Assembly: GCA_021234155.1 (NCBI GenBank)
Contig: JAJEKV010000797.1
Span: 1 to 64,000, forward strand
From: Isoetes taiwanensis
Lineage: Eukaryota > Streptophyta > Lycopodiopsida > Isoetales > Isoetaceae
Length of the DNA: 64,000 nucleotides
Direction of reading: 5' to 3'
Below, in pieces: positions 1-9,550 of this stretch; positions within the stretch are counted from its first letter, which is position 1; every line of letters begins with the position of its first letter. The notes below the pieces were generated by a model. That model was not told the origin of the DNA. It did not search any database and saw only the letters and a list, made by a program, of their open reading frames with translations. A program made the translations under genes and the position numbers.

Positions 1-675
1 CCCCTTATAACCACATAAACTATATAATCTTAAGTATACTATTATGCAGGGCATTGATAGCACTCCATGAGGGCATGTATCATAAGCTTTAATGTCTTGT
101 TGATAAAGTATATGTTCATAATAACTGCATAGATAGCTTTGTCTTGTGTAGATATCTTAGTATCGAGACAAAGTAAGATAATAATTACATAAAATCTTAG
201 TTAAACATTCGCAAGGATGTAATTCTTCCAAAGGCAATTAAGTAACTTTCATAGGGTCTTGACAAATATAATAAGAATTTGTCTATCTTTCCATAAGTAT
301 AGCAACTATAAAGTATATACATATGCGGTTGATACATCAACAACCAAGTAGCGAGCGAGAGTCACACGCTCAACACTTGGATCCGATGATATAAACCCTA
401 GCCATATGATAAATAATTAAAATACTTTTCAAAATAAGTATTGCCTTGATAATTGTATGATGACATATCTTAAAGGTCGTAAAGTTATCATATAACAGTT
501 AGTTAAATATAATACTATTGGAAGCAATATATCCAATGCTACTATAATGTAAATATAAAAATATTACCGTAAGGTAATTAATATAATTGCATGCATTAAG
601 GGAAGTCCAGCAGGGATCATGCAGGGGTCCAAGACTGTAATGCTTATTTAAGACGTTAACGGATGTTAGCCGACA
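1..675. other. AT-rich interval, no gene recognised
   Basis: I see no convincing coding region. The only structure noted is the palindrome TTACCGTAAGGTAA at 564-577. Close variants recur at 1783-1796 and 3686-3699, inside the 3' regions of the two LTR elements, so at least part of this stretch may belong to the older Ty3 element whose integrase end follows. Confidence 0.4.
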
Positions 676-1222
676 TGCAACAGTTGGTGAAGGAAGTACG
701 AAGATATCTTCTAGCAGCAAGAGGCCGGCAGAAGTGCATAGATGAAGCTCTGCATCGGCGATTACAGCATCGGCGATTAGGCTGAAGCTCTGCATCGACA
801 ATTACAAGAAGCTTGCTCCAAGGTGGGCTGGACCATTCAGGATAATCAAAAGAGTAGGTAACCAATCCTATAAGTTGGACCTGCCAGCACAATTAAAGAT
901 CAATAGTGTTTTCCAAGTAAGTCTCCTAAAGAAACACACTCCTAATCCAGAGGAAGTATTGGAGACACCAAAGTTACTGGAAATGATAGACGATCACCTT
1001 GAGATTGTTCCAGAGGTTGTTCTTGTCAGATCCTATAAGAAGACAAGAAGATCTCAATTCTCCAATACCTAGTGAAAGGGACACTTACCAGTGGAAGACG
1101 CTACGTGGGCACTACAAATAGATCTTGAGAAGCAGTACCCACAACTCATGGATCAATGCAAGGGTCGACTCGTCACCAAAGTAGTCAACACCGAACCGAT
1201 AGGTGAGTGGAAGGTAGATTAA
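676..1222 (+). pseudogene. Ty3-type integrase C-terminus with chromodomain-like tail, broken
   Basis: The reading frame after 800 encodes KLAPRWAGPFRIIKRVG followed by YKLDLPAQLKINSVFQVSLL, the signature of the integrase C-terminal region of plant Ty3/gypsy elements. It continues to QYLVK and, after a one-base frame change near 1080, LPVEDATW, which resembles the C-terminal part of a chromodomain; the frame ends at a TAA at 1220-1222. The segment between MQQLVKEVRRYLLAARGRQK (from 676) and KLAPRW is shortened and contains a stop. Integration and chromatin targeting are inferred family roles. Catalytic integrase and RT sequences lie outside the window or are lost, so this copy is non-functional. 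Confidence 0.85.
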
Positions 1223-1894
1223 AAAGTCTACTTCTGTCCCACGGAAGTAGACGATCTTGAGAGATAAGAGGTCATTCAGGTATGCATTGATAGGAAAGCA
1301 CCTCTAGTCAATGCCTACGGGAAGGACGCCACCCTTCACGCCAAAGGCAACTAAAGGTGTAGGCATGAGTGATCATCCTAGGCATGATAGGGCGCTGTCT
1401 CCACGGCCAAGATGGAAGAAACATAATCTTCCTACGCCGGGAGATTAGCCTTGCATCCATATAAATTGTAATTAACGGGTGGTTCCCTAACAACCAACTT
1501 TATAATAAATAAATGTGTATTAACGTAGTGTTGGACCGGCAGGCCAATAGAATGATCTAAGGGACAGGAGGGTCGCACTGCGAAGACTTGCAACATATAT
1601 TTGTTTGTCGTAATGTGTTGCAAGGAGACCAAATGGATTTTAATTTATAGAATTTTGAAACTATGCTTATAATAATGGTGTAAACTATAAAATTTTGTGA
1701 ATAATAGATGATAAAGTAAGAGGGTGAAAGACTCCCTTACTATAGTACGATTAACAAGGATATGTTATAATAAATTAAAATATTACCTTGAGGTAATTAT
1801 ATTGTAAACTTGCATATATATCGAATGTGATTGTAGGATATGGAGGTTTCCAAGGTGGAGAGACGCGTGATGCTGAGGACATCATCAAGTCAAG

Positions 1895-1899
1895 GTGGG
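1895..1899. repeat. Target site duplication GTGGG, left copy
   Basis: GTGGG directly precedes the left LTR at 1900 and directly follows the right LTR at 11189-11193. A perfect 5-bp duplication is the expected footprint of Ty3/Copia-type integrase and fixes both element boundaries. Confidence 0.92.
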
Positions 1900-3562
1900 T
1901 GTGACGTCCCCTACTCGCATACGGTGCACTCACCGTATACAAACAGGAGTTCATCCCCCATACCAGCTCCATGCCGATACAGGGCCCTCCACATAACACT
2001 GCAACCGTGACTGGTTCCAGTGGGAAGAGTGAAGGGGTCATTTTACCCCGTCTCCCTCAGGGCCTACCTAGCTGCGGAAGCGTAAACATACATGTCAGTA
2101 TATAACATAAGCACATAACCACCTCGAAGGGTGGCCCCATCACATCTGCATAAACAAGGTGAGCACAATACATATGGGGAGTTCTACCCAAGGCTCAGAC
2201 TCAAGGGGATGACTGACGGCTTGGGTCTCCAGAGTTCATTGCAGACAGAATTCATGGCAATGGATTTGGCTGGCATATGAACATGGCATAGGGTTGTCCA
2301 CTCCATCCGCCCCTCCTGTGCACACTTTGCAGAGTAGGCTGAAAAGTGTCGGGACGACCGTAGCCAGCCCGGATGCATAGCCGTAAGGGCTATTCACGGG
2401 TCTCATCCTCCCATTCGATGGGGGGGAAGGGATCACTCCCTCCGGAGATCTACATGTTGACTCAAGGTGACTAGAGGGCCTTGCCGTGATTCGACTGAAC
2501 CCACTGGAAAGTGTACACCACTTCACGGGTGTCGAGTCCATGCCTCACCCGCACTCAGTGGTGAGCCATTAGACCTAGTCACAATGATCCCTGGTAGGCC
2601 TTACACACCAGAGGGATCGTTCAAGAGTCAGGACATGAACCTCCTTCTTAGCCAGTCTGGCCCCTTCACCCACAACCCGGTGTGGTTCTTGTACACAGGC
2701 TGAATCTACAGTGTGCTAGAGAGGCTACTCTAGGAGCATCAACTACAAAGCTTTAGGTCTCTACCCCCCTTCCCAATACAAGGAGTTCATAGAGAAACAT
2801 CATCCATATACTTCCCAGAGAACTAAAGAACTAGATCTAATCTACATCATAGAGTTAGGTTCTTTAGTTAGAATCTGCTATCTAGAGATCTAGAGGGCTG
2901 CTATGGGCAATTTAAGAGGCTAAACCTACTGATTCTATGACTGAAATAGGGTTTAGACTATCTAATTGGCCAAATACCTGATCCTTGAGTGGTTCCTCCT
3001 GACCTGAGCTCGACCATCCTGCTGAAACGCTCGAATTAAGGGAAACTAATGGTGCAATTCTTTCAGGCAGAGTCTGGAAGGCGGTTTTGGCTGTTGAGGC
3101 AGCCAAAACAGAGTTCTAAAACCCTAGAAACGAAAATTGGGCAAGTTAGGGATTCTCTCCCTTAATAGACCAGGGGTTGGCTAGGGTTTCCAATTATCCC
3201 CTTTAGGCATGTGGGATAATTGGGAATGGGCCCACTTGCCTTTAATGGCTAGGTGGCAAAATGTGCCCACATGGAAATGTGTGCCCACATTAATGTGTAC
3301 ATTGGAGAATGTGCACATTAATTGCACCTATGGGTGTGGCCCACTTGGCATGAAGTGGCCATATGGGAAAATGTGCACCTAAGTGAATGTGCACATTGTT
3401 TAATGTGCACATTAATAAATGCACACTCCTTGCACGTTGCCCCTAGGGCTACTAGCCCTAGCTACACGCGTTGCGCGTTACGTCGGTCGGGGTGGCGTGT
3501 ACGGCGTGACGAGGCAAAGATAAAGATACGCCCCGGGACCGTATATCGCCCCGAACGTCACA
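1900..3562 (-). repeat. 3' LTR of the nested element
   Basis: Starts TGTGACGTCCCC and ends GAACGTCACA; pairs with 9551-11188. From about 2710 to 3430 the two LTRs are nearly identical apart from short microduplications of TGTGCCCACATT. The first ~800 bp and the last ~120 bp differ by many one- to three-base indels. Confidence 0.92.
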
Positions 3563-3575
3563 TTCTCCCCACCTT
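3563..3575 (-). promoter_or_regulatory. Polypurine tract of the nested element
   Basis: On the - strand this reads AAGGTGGGGAGAA, directly next to the LTR edge. The same 13 bases form the polypurine tract of the older element (1892-1899 plus 11194-11198). It primes plus-strand DNA synthesis and sets the transcript direction as - strand. Confidence 0.85.
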
Positions 3576-3914
3576 GAAATGATGCTGTCCGCAGCATCGT
3601 GGGTCTCCCCACCTTGGGATCATCCTAACCTGCAATCAACCTGATGCATACTATAACTACTATAATACTTACACATTTATTAAGATTACCTTAAGGTAAT
3701 ATTTTTAGGACATTATCACGCCATTATATTATGAAATAACTTATCAATTCATAACATCATTAAAACAGGTTACTCAATAATTCACTTAACATGACAATTA
3801 AGTTTATCAAAATTAAAATTAACGTCCGAGGTACTCTTCATTCCTTGCAACACATTGCAACAAAATTTGTGTTGCAAGTCTTCATAGCTCGACCTCCTTG
3901 CCCTCCGGAGCGCT

Positions 3915-5117
3915 CTATTGGCCCTGAATGTAGTCGCGGGCTTCCTCGCCGTCGTCGTCAGACAGAGTGTCCCAATCTCCCAACTCCGCTAGCGCTGCAC
4001 TCATGACGTAGGGGCAGTTCGCTGTCCTATGGCCTGGCTGGAAGCACCTGAAGCAAAACTGCTTTTCTATGCACTCCTGTCTCTTTTCCTTGGGCATCGC
4101 CTGCAAAAAGGATCGCACTGCTTTGGAGTAGTTTGACCCCTCCTGCTTGTCCTTAAAGGACACCTGCTTCTTCTCCTTTGTTTCCCACAGTTTGCCACCA
4201 TATGGGGCTCTAGCTGGACCGGATGGCTTGCTCTGGGGCTATAGCTTTCTGTCGCCTTGCCTTTGTCCGGAAATGCTTGCTTTGCCTCTGCCCGCTATTC
4301 CGAGGGTCCCGTCCCCTTGCAAGCTTATAGCCTTGGACTCTGCTTCGATCTGTCTTAGGGTTTATTGCCCTCACAAACTGCGGATCTCCTCATTCAGCCC
4401 CTCAATATAGCTTTCTCTTGCATGCTTCTCACCCAATTTTGGCACATCTGACCTCAGCCTCATGAATTCCCTCGTATATACTTCTGGACAGATTTGTTGC
4501 CTTCTCGCAACCTGTAGAAGCCGTGCATCATACTAGACTTATGTTCCCTCGGGGCCGTAATGGCGCTTTTTGAAGGCTTTAGCAAACTTTACGAACTTAC
4601 AAGCATCCCTGCTTAAGCCATGTGCCTTTGCATAACCCTTCCACCAAATCCGTGCGGCTCCTTTCAAGTTGGTTGTTGCCACTCTTCCTTTGTCTTTATC
4701 CTTCATGCCATAAGCATTGCCGTACTCACTCATTTCGTCCAGCCATGCTTCTGCTTCTAAACCTGACCTGTTCTCCCCCGAGAACTGTTCCAGTTTCCGG
4801 GCCTTCCATACATTGCCCAACGCGGAATCTACCTTCTTCTGGTAGTCAGAGGCCCTGGTGTCCCTTTGTCGTCCGTCTGGGGTGTTCCTCTGCCTTGCGT
4901 CTGTCGGGTCCTGGGCCTGATCTTCTTCTTCCTGAGTCTGAGTCGACTCGAGCTTGAGCTTGAGGAGTCCGATTTGGGGGGATCTTCTTCTCTTGCTCCT
5001 CTTCTTGTCCCTTCCTGTTTTTCGAGCTGATGCTTGTGGTAATTGAGCATTGCCCACTGAACCCGGCTCCCGCCAGCGTGCAATGTGAGCCTTTATCCGC
5101 TCAAGGTCCGTCCTCAT
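3915..5117 (-). pseudogene. gag: Gag polyprotein, frameshifted
   Basis: The N-terminal part (192 codons from 5117) is charged and then enters a retrotransposon gag domain: WKARKLEQFSGEN, EAEAWLDEMSEY and AARIWWKGYAKAH. A frameshift or stop lies near 4539. The following segment still encodes gag-like sequence (ICPEVYTREFMRL) with further stops. The final 82-codon frame carries a CCHC zinc knuckle, CFRCFQPGHRTANC, and ends at 3915 with an acidic tail and DYIQGQ. Gag forms the virus-like particle and the knuckle binds element RNA. The stop coincides with the start of the 3' UTR shared with the older element, so pol appears to have been removed by an internal deletion. Confidence 0.85.
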
Positions 5118-5422
5118 CCGGGATATCTCCTCCTCTCGGGGTCATGGGTTCCATATCTTCAAATAGGTTCCTTAGGGGGTGGTGCAGGCGGGGTATGTTC
5201 TTCCCTAAGGTCTTGGCGTTGTCGTTCCCCTCGAGCCTAGGCCTCTAACTGCATACACAAGTAATTCATGGCTATATGGTTAGTTTTCCTTGTTCTCTTG
5301 CATTGTTTATGTTTGTTGGTATAGTTGTGGGCAAAATACATCAACAAAACATTTAAAGTGCAATGTAGATTATATTCATATATTATAATATTTTAGTACA
5401 AAAGTCTCCAGGGATCAAGAGT

Positions 5423-6937
5423 CTAACTAGTCTTGAAATCGCCGGTAAGACGGGTTGTCCTCAAGGAACTTCTTAACTTGGGCGTTCCTACCGAATGACC
5501 CAAGTTCCCGAAGACGCTGTCGACGAGCCGCCCAAGAAGGCTCTCGCGAAGTCTTCCACTCTGTGATCGGATGTGAGAGCACGCGGCCCCCGCTAATCTC
5601 GCTGGCGTCGATGAGGTATGGCGAAGTCGAAGAGGTCGAGTGCCATTGCCCTCTTGACTAGGACAGCATAGTGGACATTTGCCGCTATTCGAGCATGCAC
5701 AGCCGAGCACGAGAGTGCAATCGGCATGAACACTCCTTCCTCGCCCACGGGGCTGAATTTGCGGTGTACTACGCTATTCTCCCATCTAGCGGCGGTGGCG
5801 GGTAGTACTGGCGACTTTGTCATTGTGCGTCGCGGATGATTCCCCACTTGATTGGCCTCGGCTACGTGGCGTCCGGTGCATTTCGTCGACCTCTATCTCC
5901 GTCGGCTCGGTAATCTTCAATTGTGGAGTCGACTCTCGAGGTCAATTCTGCTCCTCTTGTTGGAGGTGGTGTTGAAGGACTCGGCATCGGGATGCTAGTG
6001 GTCTTGCCTCTGATCCCCACCCGTTCTGGATGGCGAGGAACTCTTCTTGGGATGGCGGTCCCCCGGTCTCCATGACACGCCTTATCTGTTGTATGCTTGG
6101 ATGTGGGAGGTCGCTTCCCACGTGTAGGTGTCGGCTTCTCTCGACTTGAAGGGAAGTCTGAGACTCCCGGACGATGAAGTCGTCCATGTCGGTCTGCCGC
6201 AGTTGATTGGTGCAAGTTCGTCAATCGAGCTCCCTCTCCCTGCATTCGGGGAGGTTCTGGATGTCGCTGGGGAGTAGATACTCTTCTCCGTTGATGATGA
6301 TGGGGGCTAGGCTTGTGATGCCTAGCCCGAGTGGGGGAGCAACTCTGATGTTCTGCCGGCTCTGCTCGAAGTTGATCAGCTCCTGCTCAGCTTGGCGCCG
6401 TTCTTCGTCTGAGTCGAGCTCCGTGTACTCCTCGTCGTCCGACTCCTCTTCTTCTTCTCTTGCTTCTTGTTCCTGTTGATACTGCAAAAGCATCTGCTCT
6501 TCTGCTTGGGCTGCTATGGGGTCCACCTCCATCGGAGGGATAGAGGTTGCCCCCAATGGGTTTTCGGCGCGATGGGTTAAGAACATAGCTAGGGCGGCGG
6601 TGTAAGAGAAATACTTGGTTCTGTTGGCTGTCAGGACCATGTAGTCTGGCAGCCTTTGTGCCTTGTTAGTTAGGTACTTGGCGATGTTGGGGACATCGCC
6701 CAAGGCTGCTTGAAGGGATGGCCGGGGAACGAAATATCCTATGCAAGGGGGAACCTGAACAAGGGAGGGTCCTACCCTAGCTTGAAACTCTGCTAGCACT
6801 TGCCTATATGCTGGGGTTGCATTTAGCGTGGCTTGGATATCAATTTCTTTCCCAAAGACTTGGAAGATGTCGTCGACATCCGCCTCGGCAGCATGGGCAC
6901 TGGCGCTGTACCATCGCCTGAAGTCAGCAGTGGCCAT
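5423..6937 (-). pseudogene. Unknown retroelement ORF with acidic tract, frameshifted
   Basis: The first 238 codons (6937-6221, MATADFRRWYSASAH start) are open. I do not recognise the family. Residues 1-135 look globular. Residues 144-190 form a charged helix-prone segment containing EEEEESDDEEY and LDSDEERRQAE, and the frame then becomes hydrophobic (PPLGLGITSLAPIIING). Coding character continues in shifted frames (6187-5942, 5847-5593, 5710-5423), so the original protein was probably about 450-500 residues, now broken by small indels. It sits between the H3-like ORF and gag on the same strand. The acidic tract would suit a histone-binding or chaperone-like partner, but that is only an inference from composition and position. 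Confidence 0.6.
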
Positions 6938-7239
6938 TGATCTAGCGAAGAAGGGAGTAACAGACGGATGCAGAAGCGCCTCAGGGAGCTGGAAGATCGT
7001 CTAAGCAGTGGAGAGCAGACTTGCAGGGTGCTAAATGAGAAATGGGGGACTTATTTATAGAAAAGGGGAAAACCCTAATTTTTGGATGACCTAGAATTTA
7101 CTGAGATTAGGTGATTCTGATCTGTTAAATGGTGCAATTGCGAGTTTAAAGACTACTTCTAGGGTTTGAGCATGCTAAGGACAACTAATGAACCTATTGT
7201 AACAACTTGGAGATCATTTGGTGAAGAAAATGGTGCGAG

Positions 7240-7306
7240 GTCTCACACGTTGCGCCCAGACCGATTTTGAGAATCTCATTTTCTGTCCTGGCGCGACGTG
7301 TGAGAC
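7240..7306. repeat. 67-bp hairpin, copy 1
   Basis: The left arm GTCTCACACGTTGCGCCCAG pairs with the right arm CTGGCGCGACGTGTGAGAC. The loop holds a second inverted pair, GAGAATCTC plus flanks. It lies between the H3-like ORF and the acidic ORF, 199 bp from copy 2. Confidence 0.9.
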
Positions 7307-7438
7307 ATGGGTCCTAATTGGGCTAGACTTACTCAATTTGGATGATCTAAGGCTGTAATTCCACTAAACTCGTCGAGTTAGGCAGAATTGACCCCTTATT
7401 TGGTCGATTTGGAGCTGTTTTGGGCACTTTTGGGCATG

Positions 7439-7505
7439 GTCTCACACGTTGCGCCCAGCCCGAAAATGAGAATCTCATTATCTGTCCTGGCGCGACGTGT
7501 GAGAC
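7439..7505. repeat. 67-bp hairpin, copy 2
   Basis: Same arms and the same nested loop (GAAAATGAG / CTCATTATC) as copy 1. It lies about 150 bp downstream (in transcript order) of the stop codon of the H3-like ORF. Confidence 0.9.
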
Positions 7506-7651
7506 ATCGTCTCAATTTGCTCAAAAGCTTCCAATTTAACCAAATTAAAGACTAGAATTCTCTAACTTAACTTAATTAAGCTAGATCAGACACATTAATT
7601 GCACAAAAATCCTTTATATTAACAAAATGTTCCTTATTTACAAAAAAGGTT

Positions 7652-8089
7652 TCAAGGGCGTTCTCCCTTGATGTGCCTGGCAAGATACATATCCTGCCTC
7701 ATGAGGGTGACCCTCTTCGCGTGCACTGTGCAAGCCGTTGAATCTTCAAAGTGCTGCACTATCTTTGCCTCTGCTGCCTCCTGTAGGCACAGCAACATTT
7801 CATCTGTCACGCGCATGTCTGTGTTGTACTCCTGCATGACTTCGCGAACCAATCGTTGGAATGGTGCCCGGGGAATCAGGAGTCCGTAACTCTTCTGGAA
7901 ATGCCGAATCTCCTTAAGGGCTCTGTCCTCCAACTTCTTCCTGTTGGTCCGTTTCTTCCCTGGTGCTCTTGGAGGCTTGGGCCTGGGTGGCGGCGGCTTC
8001 AAGGTCTGGCTTCTTGTCGGGTGTCCGCCTTCGATCGCTCTAACCATGTGCTCCTGATAATAAGCGTTATACGCCTCCCATTTCTCCAT
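7652..8089 (-). CDS. Histone H3-fold protein segment inside an LTR retrotransposon
   Basis: This 145-codon open segment ends in a complete, ungapped H3 histone-fold. Visible landmarks are [11 protein letters not shown] (alpha-N helix), [15 protein letters not shown] (alpha 1), LQEAAEA (alpha 2), [15 protein letters not shown] (loop 2) and [10 protein letters not shown] at the C-terminus. More than half the positions match canonical H3 when aligned by eye. Loop 1 (QEYNTDMRV) has the canonical H3 length, without the insertion usual in CENH3, yet [10 protein letters not shown] and VTLMRQD resemble plant CENH3. There is no canonical ARTKQTARKS tail; instead a proline/lysine-rich linker (residues 29-52) precedes the fold. 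The segment is the C-terminus of a longer, upstream-frameshifted ORF. Chromatin incorporation or particle packaging is conjecture; the fold assignment is strong. Confidence 0.88.
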   Translation of the reverse strand: MEKWEAYNAYYQEHMVRAIEGGHPTRSQTLKPPPPRPKPPRAPGKKRTNRKKLEDRALKEIRHFQKSYGLLIPRAPFQRLVREVMQEYNTDMRVTDEMLLCLQEAAEAKIVQHFEDSTACTVHAKRVTLMRQDMYLARHIKGERP

Positions 8090-8897
8090 GTAAGCGTTGT
8101 GCTCTCTGATCCTCTTCTGATAGACCTTGATCCGGGTCTATCACGCCGCCTCCCTTTGTGGTGGCGGGGCTTTAACCCTATCCCACGTCGGGAAAAAGGT
8201 GGGGGCTTGGGGGGCCTTGGACTGGTCTTGTTCCTCGCTGCCACTTGCGGGGGACTTCCCTTCTCCGCGGTAGGGGGTTTTGAAGACTTCGCCCCCTACG
8301 TGTTGGGGGCGTAATCCTCGTCCGAATGTCGTCGGTAGAGGCGGGGTCTCTTCGCACGATGGTTCGTTGATGGCGGGCCCTACCGCTTCGCTTCCGAGCC
8401 TTCACAACCTTTCTCTTGCACGCTTTAATGGCTTTGGCCTTCCTCTTCTTTGGCTCGTTGGCGTGTGGTTGGGTGGATGTCTTCCGGTTCTTCGTTCTTT
8501 GCTCCGGCTCTCGGCTTCATACTGGCGATGGCGCACAAGATCTGCTTCTTGGCGGGGGCTAAGAGTCGTGATCCATTTGCTCTTCTCTCCTTGTTCTTCA
8601 CCGTAAGTGGGTTTCGGGCTGAGCTGCTCTTCAACTATTGGCTGCCCGTCGGCTCCGTTGCTCCTGGTCCTCTCCTCCTCCTCGCGATCTCTTCTAGGAT
8701 TTGATGCATGATGTGCGGCGGTCGTCGTCTATGATCTCGGTGTAGGGGCTCAGGTCGATCACTGCATCTTATTTCGAAGAAGATTCGCCTTCGGAAAAAG
8801 CGTTCTTGGAGGACTCTCCGAAAGAAGGCGAGCATTGTATTTGGATGATTAAACCCGGTGAGGCTTCCTTCTGCGATTTTTTGTCGCGGGCCATCAT
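8090..8897 (-). pseudogene. Broken N-terminal part of the H3-fold ORF
   Basis: A tandem ATG start at 8897 opens MMARDKKSQKEASPG and runs about 40 codons to a stop near 8770. Coding-like sequence then continues in shifting frames: a segment with DAVIDLSPYTEII, a lysine/arginine-rich stretch (KRARERL, KARKRSGRARHQR in alternate frames), then KAPPPQREA just before the open 7652-8089 frame. With the indels ignored, the product would be about 400 residues: a long, basic, low-complexity tail fused to a C-terminal histone fold. The stops argue that this copy is dead or that the sequence carries small errors. Confidence 0.6.
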
Positions 8898-9075
8898 TTC
8901 TTTGGTTCGTCGATCGGGCTAAGCGCCGGGAAGAAAGCCTCGGCGAACACGAGCAAACTTCTAAGGGAAGCGAAAATGGGAGGGTCTAGGTCTATTTATA
9001 GGGGTCAATTTTAGGTCAACTTTTAAACTACCTTTTTGGGGTGCTTAAAACATCTAAAACACCTAATTAAGCAAG

Positions 9076-9142
9076 GTCTCACACGTTGCGCCCAGCCCGA
9101 AAATGAAAAAGTCATTTCCTGTCCTGGCGCGACGTGTGAGAC
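9076..9142. repeat. 67-bp hairpin, copy 3
   Basis: Same arms as copies 1 and 2 (GTCTCACACGTTGCGCCCAG with CTGGCGCGACGTGTGAGAC). It lies in the leader between primer site and H3-like ORF, 202 bp from copy 4. Confidence 0.9.
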
Positions 9143-9277
9143 ATGGTGGGACCCACTACTAAATTTTGTACTTTTTTAAACATGTAACATGCTAATTCTA
9201 CTAATTCTTAGCTCTAATTTAGAATTATCAAGCTATTTTACTGTAATTTACAACTTTTTGGTGTGCTTTTTTTGAAT

Positions 9278-9345
9278 GTCTCACACGTTAGCTTCCAACC
9301 CGAAAATGAAAATCTCATTTTCTGTCCTGGCGCGACGTGTGAGAC
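9278..9345. repeat. 68-bp hairpin, copy 4
   Basis: The right arm is intact (CTGGCGCGACGTGTGAGAC). The left arm has diverged after GTCTCACACGTT. The inner loop pair GAAAATGA / TCATTTTC is kept. It lies about 200 bp from the 5' LTR edge. Confidence 0.85.
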
Positions 9346-9534
9346 CACCCTACTTTTTTGGATGTTGGCTCACCAATTCTTAATCTTTTTTATGTTTTCA
9401 TTCATTTTAACTGTTACTAGCTTAGCATAAACTACAAAAATGAGAAAAAATTTCCCATTTTCGAGGTTTAAGGATCCTATCAAGTTAGTGCTCTTTGGGA
9501 ACATGGCGGTGCTTTGCTCTTGGTCTCCAAGAAC

Positions 9535-9550
9535 ATTGCTCGATACCCTT
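9535..9550 (-). promoter_or_regulatory. Primer binding site, degenerate initiator-Met tRNA type
   Basis: Read on the - strand just inside the 5' LTR, the sequence is AAGGGTATCGAGC. This resembles TGGTATCAGAGC, the usual plant LTR-element primer site, with a base missing. The same site occurs intact in the Copia element at 41740. Confidence 0.5.

Larger units (their letters stand above)
676..1899 (+). mobile_element. Older Ty3 LTR retrotransposon, 3' internal part (split by a nested insertion)
   Basis: After the integrase end, 1223-1891 is non-coding 3' untranslated sequence. The stretch 1550-1635 is clearly similar to the complement of 3830-3935 in the nested element: both have GGCCAATAG, then GAAGACTTGCAAC, then AATGTGTTGCAAGGA. 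The interval ends in AAGGTGGG (1892-1899), the first half of a polypurine tract. Its other half, GAGAA, lies at 11194-11198, directly before the 3' LTR at 11199. The two halves are separated by the inserted element at 1900-11188. Confidence 0.85.

Noticed and set aside
6207-6479. Open + strand frame rich in serine
   Set aside because: Antisense shadow of the acidic tract of the - strand ORF (GAA/GAG codons read as TTC/CTC/TCT).
7652-8089. Calling the H3-like protein a true CENH3
   Set aside because: Loop 1 has canonical H3 length without the CENH3 insertion; only short stretches are CENH3-like. I keep it as an H3-fold protein of uncertain subtype.
7856-8606. Open + strand frames opposite the H3-like ORF
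   Set aside because: No domain recognisable; the - strand carries the H3 motifs.
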